Source of the DNA: Pontimicrobium sp. SW4
GTDB lineage: Bacteria > Bacteroidota > Bacteroidia > Flavobacteriales > Flavobacteriaceae
Direction of reading: 5' to 3'
NCBI RefSeq assembly: GCF_039954625.1
Contig: NZ_CP157199.1
Location: 2,108,001-2,172,000, forward strand
Length of the DNA stretch: 64,000 bases
The position numbers and the translations under genes are program-made. Below, piece by piece: positions 35,283-43,883 of this stretch. Numbering within the stretch: position 1 is the stretch's first letter; each line of letters starts with the position of its first letter. The notes below the pieces were generated by a model, which was given only the letters and a program-made list of their open reading frames with translations, was not told the DNA's origin and did not search any database.

Positions 35283-36896
35283 CTATAAATTATACTCTCC
35301 TAATCCTTTTGTAAACGCTTCAGGGTTTTCTGCTAAATGATAACGAGGGTCATCAATAGCTTCTACTATAATGTCTCTAAACATTGGGCTAGATTTATAA
35401 AGTAACACCTTGCAATCTTCACTAAGATGTTTCAACTTAACAGACTTTCCTTCGGCTTTATATTTGTTTACCAAGCTAAAAATTGCTTCAATAGCTGAGT
35501 GATCGCTAACTCTTGCTTCTACAAAATCAATTTCTACATGATCCGGATCATTTTTAATATCAAACTTTTCATTAAATGCTGAAATGCTTCCGAAAAATAG
35601 TAGTCCCCAAATTTCATAAATTTTAGTACCATCTTCACGCATACGCTTTCTGGCTCGAATGCGTTTTGCATTTTCCCAAGCAAACACCAAAGCACTAACA
35701 ATAACACCTGCAATTACAGCTATTGCTAAATCGAAAAGCACTGTTAATCCTGACACCAAGATCAGTACAAATACATCTGTTCTAGGTATTTTGTTCATAA
35801 TCCTGAAACTTGACCATGCAAACGTTCCAATAACTACCATAAACATCACACCAACCAAAGCTGCTATTGGCACCTGCTCAATAAGACCTGATGCAAATAA
35901 AATAAAGGCCAATAGAGCTAATGCAGCAACAATACCTGAAAGACGACCTCGTCCTCCACCTTTTATATTGATAATAGATTGACCAATCATAGCACATCCT
36001 CCCATTCCTCCAAAGAATCCAGTCACAATATTGGCGCCTCCTTGAGCTAAACATTCTCTGTTAGAGTTTCCACGAGTTTCAGTTAAATCGTCAATTAAAT
36101 TAAGGGTCATTAAAGATTCTATCAATCCAATTGCAGCAAGAATCAACGCATAAGGACCAATAAACTTAATGGTTTCCCAAGAAAAAGGTACTTTGCTAAA
36201 AATATCAGTTTGAAATTGTGGTAAACCTCCTTTTAAACCTTCTCCTCCTCCATCACGAATAAAACTTCCAACAGTCGCTACGTCTAAGTTTCCAAAAATC
36301 ACAATACCAGAAACTACCAAAATAGCAATTAAAGCTTCAGGAAGTTTTTTGGTAAGTTTAGGTAAGCTAAACATGATTCCCATGGTTAAAGCTACCAAGC
36401 CTAGCATAATCCACAATTGTCCACCAGTAAACCAATTACCACTACCATCTTTAAACATTCCTAATTGTGATAGGAAGATTACAATCGCTAAACCATTTAC
36501 AAATCCCATCATTACTGGGTGTGGAATTAGTCGTACAAACTTTCCGAGTTTAAAAACACCTGCTAACATTTGTATAAAGCCCATTAAAATGACTGTAGCA
36601 AATAGGTAATATAATCCTAATTGTTCGCCTTCAGCTCCCATGGCATTTCCCTTAGCAACTAAAGCTACCATAACGACTGCTAAAGCACCTGTCGCTCCGC
36701 TAATCATTCCTGGTCTTCCTCCAAAAACAGAAGTGATTAAACCAATCATAAATGCTGCATATAAACCAACCAATGGATCTACTCCAGCCACAAATGCAAA
36801 AGCTACAGCTTCTGGCACTAAAGCTAAAGCTACAGTTAATCCGCTTAAAATATCATTTTTAGCATTTGCTGCTCTTCTTCTGATAAACTCAGTCAT
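35283..36896 (-). CDS. SulP family inorganic anion transporter
   Basis: 537 residues. About 10-12 membrane segments with the SulP pattern ('ILSGLTVALALVPEAVAFAFVAGVDPLVGLYAAF', conserved 'GRPGMISGATGALAVV', 'GFFGGMGGCAMIGQSIIN') and a C-terminal STAS domain (from about 425: 'DHVEIDFVEARVSDHSAIEAI'). The family carries sulfate, bicarbonate or other anions. The cysteine synthase gene lies directly upstream in the same direction (36-base gap), which favours sulfate, although many flavobacterial SulP proteins are thought to carry bicarbonate. Confidence 0.92.
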   Translation of the reverse strand: MTEFIRRRAANAKNDILSGLTVALALVPEAVAFAFVAGVDPLVGLYAAFMIGLITSVFGGRPGMISGATGALAVVMVALVAKGNAMGAEGEQLGLYYLFATVILMGFIQMLAGVFKLGKFVRLIPHPVMMGFVNGLAIVIFLSQLGMFKDGSGNWFTGGQLWIMLGLVALTMGIMFSLPKLTKKLPEALIAILVVSGIVIFGNLDVATVGSFIRDGGGEGLKGGLPQFQTDIFSKVPFSWETIKFIGPYALILAAIGLIESLMTLNLIDDLTETRGNSNRECLAQGGANIVTGFFGGMGGCAMIGQSIINIKGGGRGRLSGIVAALALLAFILFASGLIEQVPIAALVGVMFMVVIGTFAWSSFRIMNKIPRTDVFVLILVSGLTVLFDLAIAVIAGVIVSALVFAWENAKRIRARKRMREDGTKIYEIWGLLFFGSISAFNEKFDIKNDPDHVEIDFVEARVSDHSAIEAIFSLVNKYKAEGKSVKLKHLSEDCKVLLYKSSPMFRDIIVEAIDDPRYHLAENPEAFTKGLGEYNL

Positions 36897-36918
36897 AATG
36901 GTTGCTTTTAAGAAGCGG

Positions 36919-36926
36919 CAAAAATA
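36919..36926 (-). promoter_or_regulatory. Predicted -7 box of the SulP gene
   Basis: The minus strand reads TATTTTTG, an exact TAnnTTTG match, in the 36-base gap between the cysteine synthase stop and the SulP start. SulP can therefore be transcribed on its own as well as by read-through. Confidence 0.55.
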
Positions 36927-36932
36927 CAGCTA

Positions 36933-37913
36933 TTATTCAATATAACCCATCTCACGCATCCAATCGTCGTTAAACATTTTACCTACATAACGACTACCAT
37001 GGTCATGGAATAACACCACCACTACATCATCTTTTGTAAAATGTTCTTTAAGTTGTAGTAGTCCTTTAATGGCTGCACCAGCAGAATTCCCTAAAAACAT
37101 ACCTTCCTTTTTGGCTAGTAATTGGGTGTATACAGCTGCATCTTTATCGGTTACTTTAGTAAACCCATCTATAATACTGAAATCTACATTTTCTGGTAAA
37201 ATATCTTCGCCAATACCTTCGGTTACATAAGGATAAATCTCCTTCTCATCAAACTCTCCTGTTTCGTGGTATTTTTTAAACACACTACCGTAGGTATCTA
37301 TTCCCCAAACTTTAATATTTGGATTTTGTTCTTTTAAATATTTTCCAACACCAGATACTGTTCCTCCTGTTCCTACACCTACCACAAAGTGCGTTACTTT
37401 ACCATTAGTTTGCTTCCAAATTTCTGGTCCAGTACTTTCGTAATGTGCTTTGGCATTACTTGGATTATCATATTGATTAACATACCATGAGTTTGGTGTT
37501 TCTTTACCCAAACGTTTAGAAACTGAGTAATATGAGCGAGGGTCGGTTGGTTCCACATCTGTTGGACACACAACCACCTCAGCACCTACAGCACGAAGAA
37601 TGTCCATTTTTTCTTTAGATTGTTTATCTGAAATTACAAAAACACACTTATAACCTTTTACAATAGCCGCTAATGCTAAACCCATTCCTGTATTTCCAGA
37701 TGTTCCTTCAATAATAGTTCCTCCAGGTTTTAAGCGTCCATCAGCTTCGGCGTCTTCAATCATTTTTAATGCCATTCTATCCTTTACAGAGTTACCTGGG
37801 TTAAAAGTTTCGTACTTAGCAAGTACTAAACAAGGCAAGTCTTCAACCAACTTATTTATTTTCACCAAAGGTGTGTTTCCAATGGTTTCCAGTATATTTT
37901 TAGCGTATTTCAT
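36933..37913 (-). CDS. Cysteine synthase / cystathionine beta-synthase-like enzyme
   Basis: 326 residues of PLP fold type II. The cofactor Lys44 lies in 'NPGNSVKDRMA', the substrate loop TSGNT at 71-75, and the phosphate-binding glycine loop 'GVGTGGTVSG' near 180. It makes cysteine from an activated serine and sulfide, or cystathionine from homocysteine; the CBS domains of the latter are absent. The CysK and CysM groups cannot be separated safely, so no symbol is given. A hairpin sits right before the start codon (37920-37933) and a promoter box at 37964-37971. SulP follows. Confidence 0.92.
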   Translation of the reverse strand: MKYAKNILETIGNTPLVKINKLVEDLPCLVLAKYETFNPGNSVKDRMALKMIEDAEADGRLKPGGTIIEGTSGNTGMGLALAAIVKGYKCVFVISDKQSKEKMDILRAVGAEVVVCPTDVEPTDPRSYYSVSKRLGKETPNSWYVNQYDNPSNAKAHYESTGPEIWKQTNGKVTHFVVGVGTGGTVSGVGKYLKEQNPNIKVWGIDTYGSVFKKYHETGEFDEKEIYPYVTEGIGEDILPENVDFSIIDGFTKVTDKDAAVYTQLLAKKEGMFLGNSAGAAIKGLLQLKEHFTKDDVVVVLFHDHGSRYVGKMFNDDWMREMGYIE

Positions 37914-37919
37914 TTCATG

Positions 37920-37933
37920 CTCACGAAAGTGAG
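37920..37933 (-). promoter_or_regulatory. Leader hairpin next to the cysteine synthase start codon
   Basis: CTCAC / GTGAG form a perfect five-base stem with a four-base loop, six bases before the ATG at 37913. It occupies the region a ribosome would cover. An out-of-frame ATG-AAA-TGA mini-frame overlaps the junction. Confidence 0.4.
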
Positions 37934-37963
37934 TATCTTTTATTTATTAATAAAAATCTTGTG

Positions 37964-37971
37964 CAAAAATA
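37964..37971 (-). promoter_or_regulatory. Predicted -7 box of the cysteine synthase gene
   Basis: The minus strand reads TATTTTTG followed by CA, an exact TAnnTTTG match, 51 bases before the start codon. The leader would contain the hairpin at 37920-37933. Confidence 0.55.
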
Positions 37972-37989
37972 GTAAATCTTATGGCTATT

Positions 37990-39225
37990 TTACTCAAAAC
38001 TCATAGCTTTGACTGGAGATATTTTTGTGATAACATAAGATGGCACTAGCAGCATTATTAAACACAAAATAAACGTCCCAATATTAAGTGCAATAATATA
38101 TGTTCCGCTTATATAAACTGGCGCTTCAGTTACATAGTATACACTTGGGTCTAGTGGAAAAAGTTTAAAGTACTTTTGAGCAAACAACAACCCCAAACCA
38201 ATAAGATTTCCCCAAAATAATCCCAACATTATTAAATAAGATGCATTATACAAAAACAATTTTCTAATACTCCAATTACTACTGCCTAGTGCTTTTAAAA
38301 CACCTATCATTTGTGTTCTCTCCAAGATTAAGACTAACAATGCCGTAATCATGTTAATACCAGCAACAATAATCATAATACCAATAATGGCATATATGTT
38401 TTTATCGAAAATGTTTATCCATTCAAATACTATAGGGTATTTCTCTTCTACTGTTTTAGATGTATAAAAGGAAGAAATGTTTTGGTAGATTTCTTCTTCC
38501 TTTTGCACTATTTGAGAATAATCGTCTATAAAAACTTCAAAGTGTCCAATTTGGTCATCTTCCCATTTGTTAAAAAACTGAATATGTCTAATATCCCCTA
38601 ATAAATACGTTTCATCAAGTTCTTGAAAACCTGAATTATAAATCCCAGAAACTTTAAATGTTCTAATAAAAGGTAACTTATCAACCGATTCTTTACCAAA
38701 TAACATTTGAAAAGTATCACCAACTTTAAACTGTAATCTGTTAGCTAAATACTGCGATATTAACACCTCATTACTAACATTATCTTCATATATCGGTAAT
38801 TCGCCTTCTATTAAAAACTCTTGAAAATAATGCCAATCATAATCCAATCCAACTCCTTTTAATACTGCTCCACCAAAATTGGTTTCAGTCCTAATCAAAC
38901 CCCATTTCGTGGCAATGCCCTGAATATGAGTAATCCCATCTATGTTGGAGAAGTTTGGATAGAAATCTTGATTGATGGACAGTGGTACTTCCGACTCATC
39001 AGAAGCATTAGAATTAAACGTTGTAATAGTAATATGCCCATTAAAAGCGACTGCCTTATCACGAATTTTTTGTTGCAAACCAATACCTGTTGCAATAGCA
39101 ATCATCATCACTACCATGCCAATGGCAATAGCAGTAATTCCAATTTTTATTATTGGTGCCGATACACTACTTTTATACGACTTGCTACCAATAATGCGTT
39201 TAGCAATAAAATACTCGAATTTCAA
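37990..39225 (-). CDS. LolC/E-like (FtsX family) ABC transporter permease
   Basis: 411 residues. One N-terminal membrane segment (about 24-48, 'IIKIGITAIAIGMVVMMIAIATGIG'), a large periplasmic MacB-type domain, then three membrane segments (starting about 275, 315 and 370) with the FtsX signature 'MITALLVLILERTQMIGVLKALG'. The family moves lipoproteins or other envelope lipids; no ATPase gene is adjacent. The start is a TTG at 39225; no in-frame ATG exists before a stop codon upstream. The start lies only nine bases from the start of the divergent NamZ gene. Confidence 0.88.
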   Translation of the reverse strand: MKFEYFIAKRIIGSKSYKSSVSAPIIKIGITAIAIGMVVMMIAIATGIGLQQKIRDKAVAFNGHITITTFNSNASDESEVPLSINQDFYPNFSNIDGITHIQGIATKWGLIRTETNFGGAVLKGVGLDYDWHYFQEFLIEGELPIYEDNVSNEVLISQYLANRLQFKVGDTFQMLFGKESVDKLPFIRTFKVSGIYNSGFQELDETYLLGDIRHIQFFNKWEDDQIGHFEVFIDDYSQIVQKEEEIYQNISSFYTSKTVEEKYPIVFEWINIFDKNIYAIIGIMIIVAGINMITALLVLILERTQMIGVLKALGSSNWSIRKLFLYNASYLIMLGLFWGNLIGLGLLFAQKYFKLFPLDPSVYYVTEAPVYISGTYIIALNIGTFILCLIMLLVPSYVITKISPVKAMSFE

Positions 39226-39234
39226 TTTGTGATA

Positions 39235-40467
39235 ATGATTTTAAACGTTTTCAAAAATACAGTTTTATTCTTTCTTTTGGCATTCATTTCATGTGGTTCT
39301 AAAACTAAAAATGAAATTATTAAAAAGAATGAGATTCTGAATCAAGTTCAGAATGACAAATCAATAATTGTTGGTGCCAATCAAACTGAAATCTATTTAC
39401 CACTTTTAAACGGAAAACGTGTTGGGATTGTTGCTAATCAAACTTCCGTTATTTTTAAAAGTGATAATACATATACACATTTAGTTGATTCGTTGGTTGA
39501 TTTAAACTTAGATGTAAAAAAAGTATTTTCTCCTGAACATGGGTTTAGAGGAAATGCTGATGCTGGTGAACATGTTGCTGATGGTGTAGATATTAAAACT
39601 GGTTTGCCAATTTTTTCACTTCATGGAACAAGCAAAAAACCAAGTAAAGAACAGCTAAAAGGCTTAGATATAATGATTTTTGATATTCAAGATGTTGGTG
39701 TTCGCTTTTACACTTACATTTCAACGTTGCACTATATCATGGAGGCTTGTGCCGAAAATAACATTCCGCTTATTATTTTAGATAGACCAAATCCTAATGG
39801 CCAATATGTTGATGGTCCAACCTTAAAAAAAGAGCATCAAAGTTTTTTAGGGATGCACCCAATTCCTTTGGTTCATGGTATGACTATTGGTGAATATGCT
39901 CAAATGATTAATGGTGAAAAATGGTTATCAAATGGAATTCAGTGTGATATAACTATCATTTCTTGTAAAAATTATACTCATGATATGTCCTATAGTCTTT
40001 CTATAAGACCTTCACCAAACCTTCCTAATGACCAATCCATAAAGCTGTATCCAAGTCTCGGCTTGTTTGAGGGCACCAATATAAATGCTGGACGAGGCAC
40101 CGAATTTCAATTTCAACGATATGGAGCTCCTTTTTTGAATCCTGAAACAATGACATTTACTTACACGCCTCAATCAAATTTCGGAGCTAAGTACCCAAAA
40201 TACAAAGACGAGTTGTGTTATGGTGAAGATTTGAGTAATGTAACTGTAACAAATGAAATGACTTTAAAGTGGATTATTAAAGCGTATGAAAATTCTACAG
40301 ACAAATCCCTTTTCTTTTTAACAGACGGATTTACAAAACATGCTGGAACTGCAACGCTTCAAAAACAAATTGAAGTTGGAATGACTGAAGCAGCCATTAA
40401 AGTGATTTGGCAAGAAGATCTAGACGCTTTTAAAAAAATACGAAACAAATACTTAATATATAACTAA
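39235..40467 (+). CDS. Exo-beta-N-acetylmuramidase NamZ-like (DUF1343) lipoprotein
   Basis: About 410 residues from the ATG at 39235, which begins a lipoprotein signal (VLFFLLAFISCGS, Cys about 20). The long open frame upstream from 38926 is a shadow of the permease gene. NamZ/DUF1343 features: 'GKRVGIVANQTSV', 'VFSPEHGFRGNADAGEHV', 'DIQDVGVRFYTYISTLHY', 'LDRPNPNGQYVDGP'. The family releases terminal MurNAc from peptidoglycan fragments. The linker after the lipobox contains the translation of a dispersed repeat ('EILNQVQND', 39333-39357). A serine hydrolase gene follows, as expected for peptidoglycan recycling. Confidence 0.92.
   Translation: MILNVFKNTVLFFLLAFISCGSKTKNEIIKKNEILNQVQNDKSIIVGANQTEIYLPLLNGKRVGIVANQTSVIFKSDNTYTHLVDSLVDLNLDVKKVFSPEHGFRGNADAGEHVADGVDIKTGLPIFSLHGTSKKPSKEQLKGLDIMIFDIQDVGVRFYTYISTLHYIMEACAENNIPLIILDRPNPNGQYVDGPTLKKEHQSFLGMHPIPLVHGMTIGEYAQMINGEKWLSNGIQCDITIISCKNYTHDMSYSLSIRPSPNLPNDQSIKLYPSLGLFEGTNINAGRGTEFQFQRYGAPFLNPETMTFTYTPQSNFGAKYPKYKDELCYGEDLSNVTVTNEMTLKWIIKAYENSTDKSLFFLTDGFTKHAGTATLQKQIEVGMTEAAIKVIWQEDLDAFKKIRNKYLIYN
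39333..39357. repeat. Dispersed palindromic repeat inside the NamZ gene
   Basis: GATTCTGAATCAAGTTCAGA followed by ATGAC; the core is a perfect TTCTGAA / TTCAGAA inverted repeat with a five-base loop (39335-39353). I know this sequence as a frequent intergenic repeat of flavobacteria. Here it is in frame and codes for ILNQVQND in the linker between lipid anchor and enzyme domain. Confidence 0.75.
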
Positions 40468-40554
40468 TGAAAGCCCATAATGGGCATTTGGCAGGTAATG
40501 GTTTTAACAATAACTAAATTGTTAAAATTTGAATAATTACAAAATCTTAAAAAA

Positions 40555-41628
40555 ATGAACAAACTAACTTTTCTATTTCTACTATTCACTGGTTTAGCAT
40601 TTAGTCAAACTTTTGATAAAGCATACGCCGAAAAAATTGAGAATGCTCAAGAGATTGCTAATCAATTTTTAAACGATGTGAAAATTCCTGGAATGTCTAT
40701 TTCGGTTTCAAAAAATGGTGAACTTATTTGGTCTGAAGGTTTTGGTTACTCAAACATAGAAACCAAACAAAAAGTGCTACCAAATAAAACTCAATTTAGA
40801 ATCGCTAGTATTTCGAAATCAATTACGTCAGCAGCTTTAGCAAAACTTGTGGATGATGGGAAGCTAGATTTTGATGAAAGTATTTATACCTACATTCCAG
40901 ATTTCCCGAAAAAGACATACGATTTTACGGTTCGTCAAGTTGGAGGGCACATTGCAGGTGTAAGACATTACAATGGCAACGAATTTATTTTAAACAAAAA
41001 GATGAGCATTGTCGAAGGGCTTGATATTTTTAAAGACTCTCCTTTGAAATTTAAACCAGGAAGTAGTTATAGCTATAGTACTTATGGTTGGAACTTACTA
41101 AGTGTTGTTATCCAGAATGCCTCAGGAGTTGAATTTAATAAATACATGACTGAAACCATTTTTGACCCTTTACAAATGAATAACACCGAATTAGGCCTAT
41201 CTGATGTAGATATGCCAAATCGCACACAATTTTACATTAAAACAAATTCTGGAGATATTAAACTTGGTGTTTCTGTAAGCAACGAGCATAAAGTTGCAGG
41301 TGGCGGATTTATTGCAACCTCTGAAGATTTAGTGAAATTTGGAAATGAAATTATTAATCCAACTATATTATCAAAAGCCTCAGTTAAAGAATTAGTAACG
41401 CCTTTATATACAGATGATGGCAAAAGCACAGAATATGGTATTGGCTTTGGGATTGTAAAAACAAAAAACAACACACCAAGATATAGTCATTCTGGTGGAG
41501 GCATGGGAGCAACCACTTTTTTAATGATGTATCCAGAAGAGAATATTGTTATTTCTATTGTTACAAATCTTTCGCAAGTACCAATTAGGCAACTTACGAC
41601 CAAGCTAGAAGATGTATTTATAGACTAA
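40555..41628 (+). CDS. Serine hydrolase (class C beta-lactamase family), secreted
   Basis: 357 residues with a signal peptide (ending 'GLAFSQ'). Motifs: S-I-S-K at 85-88 with the nucleophile Ser85, a Tyr motif in 'SYSYSTYGWN' near 170, and 'YSHSGGGMGATTF' near the C-terminus as the KTG-equivalent HSG. This group includes esterases and AmpH-like DD-peptidases as well as beta-lactamases. Its place 87 bases after the NamZ gene suggests action on peptidoglycan pieces. Confidence 0.9.
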   Translation: MNKLTFLFLLFTGLAFSQTFDKAYAEKIENAQEIANQFLNDVKIPGMSISVSKNGELIWSEGFGYSNIETKQKVLPNKTQFRIASISKSITSAALAKLVDDGKLDFDESIYTYIPDFPKKTYDFTVRQVGGHIAGVRHYNGNEFILNKKMSIVEGLDIFKDSPLKFKPGSSYSYSTYGWNLLSVVIQNASGVEFNKYMTETIFDPLQMNNTELGLSDVDMPNRTQFYIKTNSGDIKLGVSVSNEHKVAGGGFIATSEDLVKFGNEIINPTILSKASVKELVTPLYTDDGKSTEYGIGFGIVKTKNNTPRYSHSGGGMGATTFLMMYPEENIVISIVTNLSQVPIRQLTTKLEDVFID

Positions 41629-41629
41629 A

Positions 41630-42034
41630 TTACTTCTTATTATTAGAAGCAGTTATTTTTTCAACCTCAACTTTTGAGAATTCTTTTCGGTCTTGTAATA
41701 CTCTTACCACAAAAACAATTTTTAATGGTACCTGTTCTACAACAAAAATGTGCTTACCTTTACTTAAATGTGTTAAAGGCACTTTAGCCGAATTAGCATC
41801 AATCAATTCTTGAGTCTCTCGCTTATAATTGGTATTAATTGAATATACGTTTCTAATACGCTTATCTCCATTTAGGACTAAGGTATCTTTAGTTTTATTC
41901 AAATCGTGGAATAAGTCACTGGCAGTAATATTCACGTTTTTTTCGATTAACGCAAAATCCTTTTTTTGTGCTTTTGCACGATTACATAGAAGGCCAGAGC
42001 TTGCTATTATTAGCACTACGAGAGTTTTTTTCAT
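41630..42034 (-). CDS. Hypothetical secreted protein
   Basis: 134 residues with a signal peptide (about 1-22, 'VVLIIASSGLLCNRAKAQ'). The mature part is small and basic, with alternating strands ('DTLVLNGDKRIRNVYSIN', 'KGKHIFVVEQVPLKIVFVVRVLQD'). I do not recognise the family. It converges with the serine hydrolase gene, with one base between the stops, and stands alone in its direction for 170 bases. Confidence 0.65.
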   Translation of the reverse strand: MKKTLVVLIIASSGLLCNRAKAQKKDFALIEKNVNITASDLFHDLNKTKDTLVLNGDKRIRNVYSINTNYKRETQELIDANSAKVPLTHLSKGKHIFVVEQVPLKIVFVVRVLQDRKEFSKVEVEKITASNNKK

Positions 42035-42157
42035 AGAAAAACTGTTTTAATTTCAAAATAATACTTGAATTAAATAGCAATTATAGACCCTCGTCGGCTA
42101 ATCTAGGTAAGATCAATACACATTCAGAAAAAAAATCTATGAACGGTACAAAATATT

Positions 42158-42172
42158 AGAGGAACGTCCTCT
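42158..42172 (-). terminator. Possible weak terminator of the fatty acid hydroxylase gene
   Basis: AGAGGA / TCCTCT, a perfect six-base stem with a three-base loop, 37 bases past the stop of the leftward gene. The following bases on the minus strand are AATATTTTG, not a clean T run. Confidence 0.35.
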
Positions 42173-42208
42173 GATTGTTAATAAGTATGTTGAAAACTTA
42201 AGAAGCGC

Positions 42209-43048
42209 TTATTTTTCTTCTGGAAGAATTGTTGGTTTTTGATATTCTTGAAATGGCTGCTTTAATAACTCTATAAGGTTACCATTTTTGACTTCATCTG
42301 GAAATACATCTACACCATATATTATCTTTTCTCTATCCATTTTCATATAGGTTCCAAAGAGTCTGTCCCAAATAGAAAAAATATTGCCATAATTAGAATC
42401 GGTATATGGCAATACGTAATGATGATGAATTTTATGCATATCTGGAGACACCAAAATATAACTTATAAAATGATCTACCTTTTTAGGTAATTTAATATTT
42501 GCATGACTAAACTGAGTCGCCACTAAAGACATAGATTGATACAACATCACGATACCTATTGGCGTCCCTATAATGATAACACCAGCTAACGTAAAAGTAT
42601 AACGTATTAAACTTTCTAATGGGTGATGCCTATTGGCTGTTGTTGTATCCACCTTATGGTCGGTATGATGGACTAAATGTATCATCCATAATGGTTTTAC
42701 TTTATGCTCTACATAATGTGCTAGATAAGCACCAATGAAGTCCATTAACAACACACCAAGCAACACATACAATGCTAAAGACATTTCTGGTAGCCAATTA
42801 ATAATTCCGAAATCATTTACAATTACCCAATCGGATGCTTTTAATAACAAGAATGCTAAGGCAAAATTTATAATAATTGTTGTAAAAGTGAAAAAGACAT
42901 TAGGAACAGCGTGTTTCCATTTATGATATTTAAACCTAAATAAAGGTACAGCACCTTCTAGTAACCAAAAAAAGGTCAAGCCTCCTATAAGTATTAAACT
43001 TCTATGAAGTGAAGGAATGGTTTCAAAATAATTGATGATGGTTTCCAA
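42209..43048 (-). CDS. Sterol desaturase / fatty acid hydroxylase family protein
   Basis: 279 residues. Four or so membrane segments and the His clusters of the family: 'HYVEH', 'HLVHHTDH', 'NRHHPLE' and 'HKIHHHY'. These bind a di-iron centre. Bacterial members hydroxylate or desaturate lipids, including hydroxy fatty acids or carotenoid-like substrates; the substrate here is unknown. No partner gene adjoins it. Confidence 0.9.
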   Translation of the reverse strand: METIINYFETIPSLHRSLILIGGLTFFWLLEGAVPLFRFKYHKWKHAVPNVFFTFTTIIINFALAFLLLKASDWVIVNDFGIINWLPEMSLALYVLLGVLLMDFIGAYLAHYVEHKVKPLWMIHLVHHTDHKVDTTTANRHHPLESLIRYTFTLAGVIIIGTPIGIVMLYQSMSLVATQFSHANIKLPKKVDHFISYILVSPDMHKIHHHYVLPYTDSNYGNIFSIWDRLFGTYMKMDREKIIYGVDVFPDEVKNGNLIELLKQPFQEYQKPTILPEEK

Positions 43049-43168
43049 TAATAGTATTCTATTTGTTAGACAACTAATTTAGTGATTCTATGTTTAATTG
43101 AAAATCCACGAGGGTTTTCGTAAGTAAGATAGAACTAAATTAATTATACAATCTGCTGCGCGTTGGCT

Positions 43169-43579
43169 TTATTCCGTTTTGATTTCAACAAGAATTAGTT
43201 TGTCAGACTTTAATTCCACTATTCTATAAACAGTTCCTTTTCGATTAATTGGTTCAGTAGTAGTAATAATCCATTCTTCTTTATCTAGACTCCATTTTCC
43301 GATATAATTATGAGTCCATAACATAGAGTCATTTCCGCAAGGTGCTGAATATCTATTACGAAATTCTCCGTTTATAAGTATTTCGATTCTTAATCCGTAT
43401 TCATGTCCAGTTGTTACTTTTTTTTCAAAAACTAAATCGTGTTTTCCTCGATTATATTTTGGATACCATACGCCAATTAAATCATCCGAGTTAAAGTCAA
43501 TCAATGACTTTTCCTGCCCAAAACTTAATTGATAGCCAAACAGAATAGTCAAAATCAGTAAAAAAATTTTGTTTTTCAT
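43169..43579 (-). CDS. Hypothetical secreted lipocalin-like protein
   Basis: About 136 residues from the ATG at 43579, which starts a clean signal peptide (MKNKIFLLILTILFGYQLSFG); the in-frame start at 43633 lies inside the upstream gene and would bury the signal. The mature part is beta-rich: 'DDLIGVWYPKYNRGKHDLVFE', 'YIGKWSLDKEEWIITT', 'RIVELKSDKLILVE'. This pattern (GxW start, repeating strands) is lipocalin-like but weak. Function unknown. Confidence 0.65.
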   Translation of the reverse strand: MKNKIFLLILTILFGYQLSFGQEKSLIDFNSDDLIGVWYPKYNRGKHDLVFEKKVTTGHEYGLRIEILINGEFRNRYSAPCGNDSMLWTHNYIGKWSLDKEEWIITTTEPINRKGTVYRIVELKSDKLILVEIKTE

Positions 43580-43589
43580 AATGTTATTT

Positions 43590-43883
43590 TCAAATTCCAA
43601 ACTTCCCTTTTCCAGATTTCGATTCAACTTCACTCTGATATTTATATAGATACATTACTTCGGTTACATAAGAATACCAATTCCAGAATTTTAATGGATT
43701 TCTCTTAAATGTCCTATATAATTCATATTTATAGTATTCTGGATGAGTTTCCTTAAAGTGAGAAAATTGTCTTTCCATCATTCTTACATCTCTATCTTTA
43801 GCTGGCATTGTCGTAAATTCAAATTCGGCATTCTTAGTCGTTTCCTTTTCATCAAATAAATCAACTACCACTACTATCAACAA
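43590..43883 (-). CDS. Small conserved-looking protein overlapping the Trx-like gene
   Basis: Up to 97 residues. No ATG start is available: TTG at 43883 or 43880 and GTG at 43871 are the choices, all inside the last 23 bases of the upstream gene, so translation would be coupled to it. The sequence is protein-like ('MPAKDRDVRMMERQFSHFKETHP', 'KRNPLKFWNWYSYVTEVMYLYKY') and has no signal peptide. Its family is not known to me. The exact start is uncertain. Confidence 0.55.
   Translation of the reverse strand: MLIVVVVDLFDEKETTKNAEFEFTTMPAKDRDVRMMERQFSHFKETHPEYYKYELYRTFKRNPLKFWNWYSYVTEVMYLYKYQSEVESKSGKGKFGI

Noticed and set aside
35659..35982. 107-codon plus-strand frame
   Set aside because: Antisense shadow of the SulP membrane segments (Ala/Thr/Pro-rich), as are 36349-36609 and 36640-36945.
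38926..39234. Open frame upstream of the NamZ start
   Set aside because: It runs antisense through the permease gene; the lipoprotein signal starts only at 39235.
40490..40554. Possible terminator at GCCCATAATGGGC after NamZ (about 40473-40485)
   Set aside because: Four-base GC stem with no T run; it is too weak to call.
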